Notes under the pieces: model-generated | Databases searched by the model: none | What the model saw: only the letters and a program-made list of their open reading frames with translations | Told to the model about the DNA's origin: nothing | Shown here: piece after piece, positions 24,831 through 32,413 of the stretch | Layout: the number at the start of each line of letters is the position of its first letter | Numbering within the stretch: position 1 is the first letter of the stretch | Translations under genes and position numbers: made by a program | Source of the DNA: a virus | Length of the DNA: 64,000 nt | Strand: one strand, 5' to 3' | IMG/VR virus record: IMGVR_UViG_3300034073_005193 | Coordinates: 56,840 to 120,839 of that record

Positions 24831-25544
24831 ATGTCAGAAGAAAATCAATCTTACGGTTTTGTATCATGGGACGATCTAAAATTTTCATCAAAAGATGGAA
24901 AGAAAAGTTATGAAAATAAAGAAAGTGATTATTTTAAATTGGAGGCAGGGGTAAATACAGTTCGTATTCTCACATCTCCCGCTCCTTATAGCTTCCATAA
25001 TTGGAAGCCAGAGGGTGACAATGTAGATCAGAAAAAAGCTAGTAAATGGGGATATACCGTTCGCTGCTCTAAAATGCACGGGTCTTGCCCACTGTGTAAG
25101 TCAGGAAACAAGCCAAAGCAAAAATTTCTAATGGCTGTTCTTGTAAAAGAAGTAGAAGCAAAGTCAGATCACAAAGATAAAAATAAAATCAAATTGCTTG
25201 ATGCTTCGCCTGCAATTGCCAAAGACCTTAAAACTCTTAACGATAATAAAAAATGGGGAAATCCTTTCCGATACGATGTTGATATCGTAAAGAACCCTGA
25301 TGCAGATCCAAATAATTATTATTCAGTAACTCCATCTGGTCCACCAGAGCCTCTTTCGGAATCTGAAATGTCAATGAAGGCTTCATGGGATGATAAGACC
25401 CTGACTCGCCACTTGGTCATTCCAACTCCAGCACAAGTAGAAGAGCAAATGGAAAGAATTATGAAGAAAATTGCCGTAGATGGTAATGCACCAGTCAAAA
25501 AAGAAGCAGCTGATGGAGATGATGATTTTCCATCGGTAGATTGA
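24831..25544 (+). CDS. ssb: Single-stranded DNA-binding protein, T4 gp32-like
   Basis: Coats single-stranded DNA at the fork and recruits partners through an acidic tail. The 237-residue product has an OB-like region starting F-K-L-E-A-G-V-N-T-V-R-I-L, and a zinc site C79-x-x-x-H83-x-x-C86-x-x-C89 within it, followed by K-x-K-F-L-M-A-V-L. It ends in an acidic tail (DGDDDFPSVD). Zinc in the OB fold plus acidic C-terminus matches the gp32 architecture rather than bacterial SSB. Strong RBS AAGGAGA. A hairpin follows 27 bp after its stop. Confidence 0.8.
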   Translation: MSEENQSYGFVSWDDLKFSSKDGKKSYENKESDYFKLEAGVNTVRILTSPAPYSFHNWKPEGDNVDQKKASKWGYTVRCSKMHGSCPLCKSGNKPKQKFLMAVLVKEVEAKSDHKDKNKIKLLDASPAIAKDLKTLNDNKKWGNPFRYDVDIVKNPDADPNNYYSVTPSGPPEPLSESEMSMKASWDDKTLTRHLVIPTPAQVEEQMERIMKKIAVDGNAPVKKEAADGDDDFPSVD

Positions 25545-25560
25545 TAAAATAAAAAAAGCA

Positions 25561-25608
25561 TATTAATAAATAACAAAGGGATGCGATTAATTTCGCATCC
25601 CTTTGTTA
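25561..25608 (+). promoter_or_regulatory. TATTAAT motif followed by a perfect 16-bp hairpin
   Basis: TATTAAT at 25561-25567 is followed by a perfect inverted repeat: arms 25571-25586 and 25593-25608 (TAACAAAGGGATGCGA and its complement) with a 6-base loop. There is no T run after the right arm, so it is not a classical intrinsic terminator. It lies between the SSB stop and the RuvC-like start at 25623, with AAGGA between hairpin and ATG. It could be a 5' leader hairpin that stabilises mRNA, or a terminator of another type. Confidence 0.55.
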
Positions 25609-25622
25609 TATTTAAGGATAAT

Positions 25623-26234
25623 ATGCCAAGAATTTTAGGATTAGACGCAAGCACTAGCACGATAGGAATCTGCGTGTTAGACTTCACTTTGGATGGTAAG
25701 TTTGATTTAATTTTAGCTAATTATTATAAGCCGCCAAAGAAAGGTCATCCTATAGAAAAATTAGCAATGACCAAGATGGCAATTGAAAAAATTATTGAAA
25801 AATATAACCCTGATCATATTGCACTAGAAGATATCATTTTGTTCATGAAAGGCAAGAGCACTGCAAAAACCACTACTAGTCTAGCTGCTTTAAATAGAAC
25901 CGTAGGTCTTGCAGTTTATGAAAAAACCACACGACCTCCCACGTTATTGAACGTCTTAACGATTAGACATGCTATTAAAATAAGAGAAGTTCCAGACAAA
26001 GAAAAAATACCAGAAACAGTTGCTGAAAGATTGCAGATCCAATTTCCTTGGATTTTAAATAAAAATAATAAGCCCATACCTGAAAATTATGATATTGCAG
26101 ATGGAATGGCGGTGGCGTTAGCATATGCATGTCTTGTCATAAATAATGATGGTAAATTTCCTCTAGATAAAGAATCTAGTATTAAGAAGGAAAAAAAGAA
26201 AAAGAAAAAGAAACAATTGCCAAAGAGTAAATAG
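25623..26234 (+). CDS. RuvC-like Holliday junction resolvase
   Basis: RNase H-fold nuclease expected to resolve recombination junctions before packaging. Acidic residues fit the family: D8 (I-L-G-L-D-A-S-T-S), E69 (H-I-A-L-E-D), and D157/D160 in Y-D-I-A-D-G-M-A-V-A-L-A-Y-A. A poly-Lys tail ends the 203-residue product. I start it at 25623 (AAGGATAAT upstream), since the frame upstream to 25581 lies in the hairpin. Confidence 0.82.
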   Translation: MPRILGLDASTSTIGICVLDFTLDGKFDLILANYYKPPKKGHPIEKLAMTKMAIEKIIEKYNPDHIALEDIILFMKGKSTAKTTTSLAALNRTVGLAVYEKTTRPPTLLNVLTIRHAIKIREVPDKEKIPETVAERLQIQFPWILNKNNKPIPENYDIADGMAVALAYACLVINNDGKFPLDKESSIKKEKKKKKKKQLPKSK

Positions 26235-26236
26235 CT

Positions 26237-27088
26237 ATGAATTATAAAAAGGCTCTTGAATTATTAGAATTAACCGAGGGCTTTACTGAAGACCAATTAA
26301 AAAAACAATTTAGAAAATTAGCTGCCAAATATCATCCAGATATCAACAAAAGCTCTGATGCAGAGAAAAAATCAAAAGAAATTTCCGAAGCTTATAATTT
26401 TTTAAAAGATCCTAAAAACTGGAATATACCATCAAACAGATCTACTAACCCGGCTGGGTATCATACTGTTAAAGTTAATATTTCAAGAAATAAACATAAA
26501 ACCGTAAATATTGATGATTTATTTTCTGCAATAAAAATGAATTTTTTTAATGTACCTTCGAAAACAATAAAAGTCTCTTTAAGAGATGCGATTTTGGGGT
26601 GCAATGTCAAGACCAGTGTTGATTGGATAGAATCATGTGCCGAATGCCCAAAGGACAATTCTAAATGCCAACGATGCAATGGCACAAAGCAGGTCAAAAG
26701 ATCTGGTAATTGGAATTTAACTTTAATTCCAGGTATTCAACATAATACTACTATTACTTTAGATAGAATTATTAATAATAAAAATTATAAATTTTCTTTT
26801 GTAATTTTAGTAGACGAGGACCCTAACTGCACTCGCCAGGGAAATGATATCTTTATTAAAAGGCAATTTTCTTTATTAGATGTTTTGCGAGGCGGAAAGT
26901 TTGAACTGGATACATTTACTAAAAAAATTCAGTTTAATTTAAATCCTGGAACTAAAAACAATGATTTAGTTATAGTTAAAGATAGCGGTCTTCCTAACCA
27001 TGGACACTATAAAATTATAGTCTTGGTTGATTACCCTAAAGACATAGATAAGTTAATTAATTTCTTAGAGCAAAGTCAAGGTACTTAA
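26237..27088 (+). CDS. dnaJ: DnaJ-type co-chaperone (Hsp40) with single zinc site
   Basis: DnaJ proteins deliver unfolded clients to DnaK and stimulate its ATPase. Residues 1-60 form a J domain: F-T-E-D-Q-L-K-K-x-F-R-K-L-A-x-K-Y-H33-P34-D35. A C-terminal substrate-binding region is visible: V-S-L-R-D-A-I-L-G-C, then D-V-L-R-G-G-K-F-E-L-D-T and G-L-P-N-H-G-H-Y. Between them are only two CxxC pairs (C-A-E-C, C-Q-R-C-N-G-T-K), one zinc centre instead of the usual two. At 283 residues it is shorter than bacterial DnaJ (about 375). No phage DnaK is seen, so it probably works with host DnaK. Confidence 0.87.
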   Translation: MNYKKALELLELTEGFTEDQLKKQFRKLAAKYHPDINKSSDAEKKSKEISEAYNFLKDPKNWNIPSNRSTNPAGYHTVKVNISRNKHKTVNIDDLFSAIKMNFFNVPSKTIKVSLRDAILGCNVKTSVDWIESCAECPKDNSKCQRCNGTKQVKRSGNWNLTLIPGIQHNTTITLDRIINNKNYKFSFVILVDEDPNCTRQGNDIFIKRQFSLLDVLRGGKFELDTFTKKIQFNLNPGTKNNDLVIVKDSGLPNHGHYKIIVLVDYPKDIDKLINFLEQSQGT

Positions 27089-27423
27089 TGAGTTTTTTAT
27101 TTCAATGCCCAAATAAAGATTGTAAAAAAGTTACAGAGCTAGTATTAGATCCTCAAACTAACTTGGCTCATTGCAGTGATTGTGATTGTGAAATATCCGA
27201 AGTTACGTCTTTTGTTAAAAATTCTTTAAGAGGTATAAAAAAATTTCGAGACTCTAAAAAGAGAGCGGCTTCATTTGCTATGGCTTGCAAGAACTGCCAT
27301 AAAAAAATGACTCCATTATTAATTAAAAATAATTTGCATTGCCCAGAGTGTAGAAATATGCATGAAGTTTCTCCGCATTTTAAGAACGTTTTTATTTTAA
27401 ATTTAAAACAAAATGAACACTAA
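27088..27423 (+). CDS. Double zinc-ribbon protein, 111 aa
   Basis: Two zinc ribbons are visible: C-P-N-K-D-C with C-S-D-C-D-C, then C-K-N-C with C-P-E-C. The linker is basic (SLRGIKKFRDSKKRA), suggesting nucleic-acid binding. It is wedged between DnaJ and the primase core with overlaps at both ends, so it may serve replication or transcription. No precise family. Confidence 0.6.
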   Translation: MSFLFQCPNKDCKKVTELVLDPQTNLAHCSDCDCEISEVTSFVKNSLRGIKKFRDSKKRAASFAMACKNCHKKMTPLLIKNNLHCPECRNMHEVSPHFKNVFILNLKQNEH

Positions 27424-28204
27424 TAGTTTTATTAATAATTATATTTTAACTGATAAAATATACAAAGAAGTCATTGACAGATCTTACAATTTATTGTTTA
27501 CAGAAAATGGAAAAACTACTTATAATTATATAAAATCAAGAGTTAGTGAAAAAATTATTAGAGATTATGAATTTGGATACTTTCCAAGCTCTTTAGATTT
27601 GAATCAATTGCAAATTGATTTCGATAATCTAAAGAAAGTTAAATTAATATTTCAAAAAAATATTAAAGATAATTTCAATACTATTATCTTTAATAGTTTT
27701 TTTGAAAATCATAATTTAATTTTTCCTATTAAAGATGAGTATAATAATGTTGTAGGTCTTATAGGCAGAACGTTACTGTCAGAAAATGAATACAAATCTA
27801 AAGGCTTAGAAAAATATAAATACACTTTCTTTAGCAAAAGTCATATTTTATTTGGTTTAAATAAGGCGAAAGAATCTATTGCCAATTATGGAACTGTAAT
27901 TTTGGTAGAGGGTCAATTGGATTGCATTCAATTACAATCCAATGGAATATACAACGTCGTAGCCTTAGGCGGATTAGATATGCATTATTATCAATATTAT
28001 CTATTAAAGAAATATGGAGGTAATAAATTAAAGATTTATGCATTGCTTGATAATGATGAACGTGGACAGCAAGGGATTGTCAAGTTGCAGCAAAAATACA
28101 AAGAAAAAAATGAAATTAAAAAGCTTTCTTTGCCTGGTAATTATAAAGATATAGATGAGTATATTAAAAATAAAAAAGATTTGACCTTTTTAGCAAATAT
28201 ATAA
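27413..28204 (+). CDS. DnaG-type primase catalytic core (Toprim)
   Basis: Synthesises RNA primers for the polymerase. The 263-residue product lacks the N-terminal zinc domain but has the RNA polymerase basic region (N-L-I-F-P-I-K-D-E, V-V-G-L-I-G-R-T) and the Toprim fold: V-I-L-V-E166-G-Q-L-D (Glu motif), V-V-A-L-G-G-L, and L-L-D213-N-D215 (DxD). A helicase-binding C-terminal domain is absent. The missing CHC2 zinc finger is supplied by the separate gene at 9302, about 17 kb away. An alternative is a Toprim nuclease, but the basic domain order favours primase. Confidence 0.82.
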   Translation: MNTNSFINNYILTDKIYKEVIDRSYNLLFTENGKTTYNYIKSRVSEKIIRDYEFGYFPSSLDLNQLQIDFDNLKKVKLIFQKNIKDNFNTIIFNSFFENHNLIFPIKDEYNNVVGLIGRTLLSENEYKSKGLEKYKYTFFSKSHILFGLNKAKESIANYGTVILVEGQLDCIQLQSNGIYNVVALGGLDMHYYQYYLLKKYGGNKLKIYALLDNDERGQQGIVKLQQKYKEKNEIKKLSLPGNYKDIDEYIKNKKDLTFLANI

Positions 28205-28210
28205 GGATAT

Positions 28211-28684
28211 ATGGCTCGCCAAAGAGATTTTTCTACAAATAGAAGCAATAGTTATCAGTGGGTTATTATGGAAACACCTTTTGATTCTGATACTTTGTCT
28301 GATTTCTCAGACTCTCAAGGGTTTGCAGGTGTAATGAATGATGCAATTTATAAAGAAGAGCTAAAAGAATTAAATGAAAAATTAAAAGAAGAATATTGGA
28401 GAATTGTAGAAAATAATCTTACACCCAGACAACAGCAAGTTTTAAAATTGTTAGCTACCGGAATGACCCAAATAGATGTTGCTAAAGTTTTAAATGTAAA
28501 TCAATCTTCTGTTACAAAATCGGTTCACGGAAACACTGATTACGGAAAGAAAAATGGAAAAAAAAGTAAAAAATCCTATGGCGGAGCCAATAAAAGAATC
28601 AAAAAATTAGTAGATAAAGACCCTAAAATTCAAGAAATATTGGCTAGAATTGCCGAGATAAAAGAAGAGTTAGAAGGTTTTTAA
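28211..28684 (+). CDS. Sigma-factor-like helix-turn-helix protein, candidate late transcription regulator
   Basis: 157-residue product with a sigma-70 region-4/LuxR-like HTH at residues 70-107: L-T-P-R-Q-Q-Q-V-L-K-L-L-A-T-G-M-T-Q, then V-A-K-V-L-N-V-N-Q-S-S-V-T-K-S-V. An N-terminal acidic segment (about 20-60) could contact RNA polymerase. A Lys/Ser-rich segment follows the HTH. Clear RBS (AAGGATAT). It is the last gene before the structural block and sits next to a TATAAT/TATTAAT-bearing gap, as expected for a phage sigma or late activator. No region 2 is visible, so it may need a partner; a terminase-like HTH is a less likely alternative. Confidence 0.65.
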   Translation: MARQRDFSTNRSNSYQWVIMETPFDSDTLSDFSDSQGFAGVMNDAIYKEELKELNEKLKEEYWRIVENNLTPRQQQVLKLLATGMTQIDVAKVLNVNQSSVTKSVHGNTDYGKKNGKKSKKSYGGANKRIKKLVDKDPKIQEILARIAEIKEELEGF

Positions 28685-28691
28685 AAATATC

Positions 28692-28711
28692 TATTAATTC
28701 TAAAGTATAAT
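28692..28711 (+). promoter_or_regulatory. Candidate promoter before the structural gene block
   Basis: The 64-bp gap after the sigma-like gene contains TATTAAT (28692-28698) and, 7 bases on, TATAAT (28706-28711). The next gene starts at 28749 with TTAGGAGTT as RBS. No consensus -35 is visible. This is the first promoter-like gap upstream of the long structural run, so it may drive late transcription. Confidence 0.45.
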
Positions 28712-28748
28712 CATAGCTATATTTTTTTATATAATTAGGAGTTGGTTA

Positions 28749-29228
28749 ATGTCTAGACCTTCAATAGATTACTCAAACTTAGAGAATGACTTAAATAAAT
28801 CTAATAAAAAAGTTTTTAAATTATCAGATGTTCAACATAAAATTCGTAAAGTTGCATTTGATGTTGTTAGATTTATTGATGGCTCTGATATTGAAGGCTT
28901 GTGGAAAATAGACAAGAATCAACAAGGAGAATATATTGTAGCTCTTTATGATGATTCTGTAGACTCTCTAGAAAAGACTGCATCTGATAAAACTGGATGG
29001 AAAGTTGTTTTATCAAAGCAAAATGATTTGCATGTCTTTTATAAAGAAGAGCCTATAATTAGATTAGCCAGCACTGATTTAGGTATTCCCGAAGAAGAAA
29101 TGACGTTGGTTCCAACGTATCTTCCTAATAAACTAGCTAATAATTCGAAATTAGTTAGAGGGCTTTTAAATCAGTTGTCTGAATCTGAGCGTCAAGAATT
29201 GTATAAGAAATATCCTGAACTTGCTTGA
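28749..29228 (+). CDS. Hypothetical protein, probably structural, 159 aa
   Basis: Good RBS (AGGAG). Starts with a helical segment (YSNLENDLNKSNKKVFKLSDVQHKI), then an alpha/beta domain (DGSDIEGLWKIDKNQQGEYIVALYDD, GWKVVLSKQNDLHVFYKEEPIIRLAST) and a C-terminal helix ending PEL. The middle resembles a small beta domain often found in phage scaffold and head proteins. It opens the structural block. Confidence 0.55.
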   Translation: MSRPSIDYSNLENDLNKSNKKVFKLSDVQHKIRKVAFDVVRFIDGSDIEGLWKIDKNQQGEYIVALYDDSVDSLEKTASDKTGWKVVLSKQNDLHVFYKEEPIIRLASTDLGIPEEEMTLVPTYLPNKLANNSKLVRGLLNQLSESERQELYKKYPELA

Positions 29229-29242
29229 ATTTAGGAAAATAA

Positions 29243-30862
29243 ATGGATTTTAATCAATTAAACAGTTTTATTTTAAAGACAGCAGAAGCAGTAAAAGAAC
29301 AAGAAAGCTTTTTTACTGGAGTATTAGCTAAAAAAGCCGAGCAATTAGCTGAAGTTTTTCCTTACGATATTACGGTCGTAGGCATGTATAATTTCTTAAA
29401 TAAAAGAGCTAATTCTCAATCGATGATTTCTCGCTCAGAATTAAAAAAGACATATAATACACTGTATAGCAATAATAATAAATTTGCCACTTATTTTGCC
29501 GATGAATTAGGTACAAGCTCACAACAAGAAGCTAAACAAGTTGATGATAGAGAAGGGGAAGACTTATTAGTTATTGCAAATAAAAATGTTGATTCTAATT
29601 TAGTTGATACTTTATCTTCATTATTTGATGGCGGTAAAAACGCCGTAATTAAAACGTACACTAAGAAAGCTGCTGTCGCAGCTGAGAAGAATACAATTTA
29701 TACATTAAATTCTTTAGGAATTCATCCTAAATTAGCAGAGGTAGTTGCTGGAAATGATGCATGGTTGGTTTGCCGAGCTGCCTTTGAAACTCCAAAGGGA
29801 GAAACTTCTGCATTGGTACCAGTTGAAATAGTTGATGGTCAGCCCGTCCTTCCCAATTCATTAGTCTCTTCGGAAGGTCTTATTGAATTAACTGCGTCCA
29901 CTCTTTCTGATTACTTGACAAAAAATGCTGGAAAATTATTAAAAATTAATGCTGAGCAAGTATTGAATTTTATTTCAAAGCAAGCCGAGCCATTATCTGA
30001 AGTTGAGCTTGCATTGTTCCGATTAAAAACAGCTTCGGGCAATGAAGTTGTTTTGGACGCACCCGGAGTATTGCTACAAAATCCAAACCTTGACAGAGAT
30101 GTCATTGATGTTCAAATGCCGTCATTTGAGGTTCCAGAAGAATATCAATCTGTTGGAGAAAGACTATCATCTAAAGCTGGTGAAGCCGAGTTAATTCATG
30201 GCAAGCAAGCAATTAATAAAGGCAGAGAATTAATCTTAAGAAAGCTATCTTCTTTTGGATATCAAGCTCAGGTCGGAGTAGCATCATCAGATAAAGAAGG
30301 AATTGTTTACGCTGCTTCTATCGATGGAATTAGAGGTTTTAAAGTACCAGTAAAAATTGCTAATTCACAAGTGTTGCTTCCCACAATGGTTGTAACCGAA
30401 AGCTCTATTAAAGAGTTCTCACCAGAAGGCATTAGCGAAGTAATGCACGAATCTAATGATTTGCAAGCTATGGCAATGGCTTCGCCTCTCTATGACTTAA
30501 AGCCTCAAGAATTATTTGTAAGTTTAGCAGCTGCATTGCAAGAAGAGAATTTTGACAAAGCAGAAGATGCCTTGCATATTCTTAGAGAATCTGGAGATTC
30601 TCACTTTTATAATATGGCATTTAATATTTATAAGCAGGCTCTTAAAGGAGAATTTAACATTCAAAAGCAAGCCTCTTGTGGGTGCTCTCATCCAGTTAAA
30701 ACAGCTAATAGCTCAAGCTTAATTTGTAGTCATACTGGACTAGCTGTAAACAAAGTTTATCAAGACAAGTTTGGTCAGTGCCGTCCATTGCACCGCAGAG
30801 GAATGGAGGATGGTTCTGAATCAGCGCATTTCGTAACCTCAAAAGTATATTGGAACTGCTGA
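29243..30862 (+). CDS. Hypothetical structural protein, 539 aa
   Basis: Not recognised. The first 40 residues contain the virion-type motif F-I-L-K-T-A-E-A-V. Two similar-looking alpha/beta stretches (around residues 135-210 and 310-385) share a pattern of strand, G-x-x-A, PVKI-type strands and V-L-P-x-x-x-V (PVLPNSLVSSEG; VLLPTMVVTESS), so an internal duplication is likely. The C-terminus is Cys-rich (C-G-C, then single Cys residues, ending YWNC), suggesting metal or disulfide. ATG-TGA overlap with the next gene. Confidence 0.6.
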   Translation: MDFNQLNSFILKTAEAVKEQESFFTGVLAKKAEQLAEVFPYDITVVGMYNFLNKRANSQSMISRSELKKTYNTLYSNNNKFATYFADELGTSSQQEAKQVDDREGEDLLVIANKNVDSNLVDTLSSLFDGGKNAVIKTYTKKAAVAAEKNTIYTLNSLGIHPKLAEVVAGNDAWLVCRAAFETPKGETSALVPVEIVDGQPVLPNSLVSSEGLIELTASTLSDYLTKNAGKLLKINAEQVLNFISKQAEPLSEVELALFRLKTASGNEVVLDAPGVLLQNPNLDRDVIDVQMPSFEVPEEYQSVGERLSSKAGEAELIHGKQAINKGRELILRKLSSFGYQAQVGVASSDKEGIVYAASIDGIRGFKVPVKIANSQVLLPTMVVTESSIKEFSPEGISEVMHESNDLQAMAMASPLYDLKPQELFVSLAAALQEENFDKAEDALHILRESGDSHFYNMAFNIYKQALKGEFNIQKQASCGCSHPVKTANSSSLICSHTGLAVNKVYQDKFGQCRPLHRRGMEDGSESAHFVTSKVYWNC

Positions 30863-31632
30863 TGTTAGAATTATTAAAAAAGCTCGAAGAATTGCGTTGT
30901 TCTTTTTTAAATAGAGATCATGAAGTTCTTGATTTAGCAGAACGTGCAGGACCTGATATGTTACAGGCAATTGCAGGCTGCTTTATCGGTTGCGCTCAGT
31001 CAGTTGATGGTCTTGTAAAGGCTCACTCCTACAAGCTTGGAGAAGCGGAGAGAAAAGAATTTGAAGAATTTTGCAAAAACAAAAAAGAAGAAATTGGAGA
31101 AGTAGAAGAAGATTTAGTTGAAAAAGAAGTGACTCCAACAGATTTGGATGCAGTTGCCGCACTAGCAGAAGAATTTTCAAAATCTGGCGATGCACTTTTG
31201 CGCAGACAGGCTTCTGTATTAGACCAGGTTTTATTGACGTTTGCAGTTCCAGAAGTAAGAATGGAAGAAAAAAAAGCTTATGATGAAAAAATAGCTCAAA
31301 TCAAAGAAAATTTAAAAAAAACTCCATCTGAAAAAAAAGCAAAAGTATCTTTTGATCCAAAGCAAGTAGCTGATGTTGTTGATAAAAATGTAAAAAAATA
31401 TAATCCATTGGAAGCCCCATTAAAAACTAGAAATTGTATCGATCATCCGGGGCATCATTTAATTAGAGTATCTGATGATGTATATCAATGCTCCTTAGAC
31501 TATAAAGAATATAACTTTAAAAGCGGATACACTACATTAAGCGGTAATCAAGTCCCTGGAGGAGATGTTGCTCTTCAATCTCAAGTTCCCAGTTACAGTA
31601 ATGTTCGAATGAGTTTTAATCCTGAAAAATAA
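30862..31632 (+). CDS. Hypothetical structural protein, 256 aa
   Basis: Start placed at ATG 30862, which overlaps the previous stop by one base; the frame also reads from 30850. Strongly helical and acidic in the first two-thirds, with the virion-type segment L-R-R-Q-A-S. The last 60 residues form a small zinc-ribbon-like domain (N-C-I-D-H-P-G-H-H-L ... Y-Q-C). It is followed by a terminator-like hairpin. Confidence 0.55.
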   Translation: MLELLKKLEELRCSFLNRDHEVLDLAERAGPDMLQAIAGCFIGCAQSVDGLVKAHSYKLGEAERKEFEEFCKNKKEEIGEVEEDLVEKEVTPTDLDAVAALAEEFSKSGDALLRRQASVLDQVLLTFAVPEVRMEEKKAYDEKIAQIKENLKKTPSEKKAKVSFDPKQVADVVDKNVKKYNPLEAPLKTRNCIDHPGHHLIRVSDDVYQCSLDYKEYNFKSGYTTLSGNQVPGGDVALQSQVPSYSNVRMSFNPEK

Positions 31633-31648
31633 TTTAACTTAACAGATA

Positions 31649-31683
31649 TATTAATAAGCAGGGCAAAAGTTGCCCTGCTTATT
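31649..31683 (+). terminator. TATTAAT motif fused to a 14-bp terminator-like hairpin
   Basis: TATTAAT (31649-31655) runs into a perfect stem: arms 31653-31666 and 31670-31683 with a 3-base loop, followed by a T run (TTTTTTT) at 31682-31688. This is the clearest intrinsic-terminator shape in the window. It ends the run beginning at 28749, and the next gene starts 14 bp after it, behind TTGGAG. Confidence 0.65.
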
Positions 31684-31696
31684 TTTTTGGAGCTTT

Positions 31697-32413
31697 ATGG
31701 ATTTTTCTATTATTTTAAATCATCCCAAGAGAAATGAAATTGTATCTAAATTATTAAATGGAATTTCCCCCAAAGAAATTTCAATCTGGTTAAAAACTTT
31801 ATTCAATGATTCGGATGAAGCTCATCTTAGATTGAGTCAAAAAATAATTGAACAGTTTTCTAAAAGTGATTTTTTAAATTATGAAAAACATTTAAATTCA
31901 GATATTGCAGCTGCTCAAAATGGAGACGAAAAAGCATTAAATTCTTTAAAAAATAATAAAACTTGGAAACAAAGAGTAGATTCTTTGTTGGAAGAAAAAG
32001 TTGATATTAAAGATAGATTAAATAAAATGGAATTATTGGTCAGGGATAGAATGGAACAAGTATTTGATTCTATCCAAAATAATCCACAAGGTACAAGGGG
32101 AGACCATGTATTAATTAAATATTTTGAGCATTATTTAAAATTATTAGAGACATATAATAAAACTATAAACCTTGCCCCCGATATGATTATTCAACATAAT
32201 CACACTGTAGATTACATAGATAAAAGAACTGCTTTTCTTCAAGATTCTATTTATGAAATTTTAGAAGAAATGGATCCTGAATTTGCAACTATATTTTTAG
32301 ATAAATTAAATCAAAAACTAGCAACATTACAATATAATGAAGAGGAGCCAAAACAAATTGGCATTTCAGAAATACAAAAATTAGAATATCAGGTAATATC
32401 TAGCGATGAATAA
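31697..32413 (+). CDS. Hypothetical protein; possible small terminase subunit, 238 aa
   Basis: I use ATG 31697 because the longer frame from 31670 overlaps the hairpin; RBS TTGGAG fits. The N-terminus (H-P-K-R-N-E-I-V-S-K-L-L-N-G-I-S-P-K-E-I-S-I-W-L) has the look of an HTH in small terminase subunits. The middle is a long charged coiled coil and the C-terminus is acidic. Small terminases recognise packaging sites and lie upstream of TerL, which fits here (5.7 kb upstream), though the match is weak. Confidence 0.5.
   Translation: MDFSIILNHPKRNEIVSKLLNGISPKEISIWLKTLFNDSDEAHLRLSQKIIEQFSKSDFLNYEKHLNSDIAAAQNGDEKALNSLKNNKTWKQRVDSLLEEKVDIKDRLNKMELLVRDRMEQVFDSIQNNPQGTRGDHVLIKYFEHYLKLLETYNKTINLAPDMIIQHNHTVDYIDKRTAFLQDSIYEILEEMDPEFATIFLDKLNQKLATLQYNEEEPKQIGISEIQKLEYQVISSDE

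Noticed and set aside
25571-25608. Phage attachment site.
   Set aside because: No integrase or tRNA is near, and the perfect hairpin is better explained as an RNA structure.
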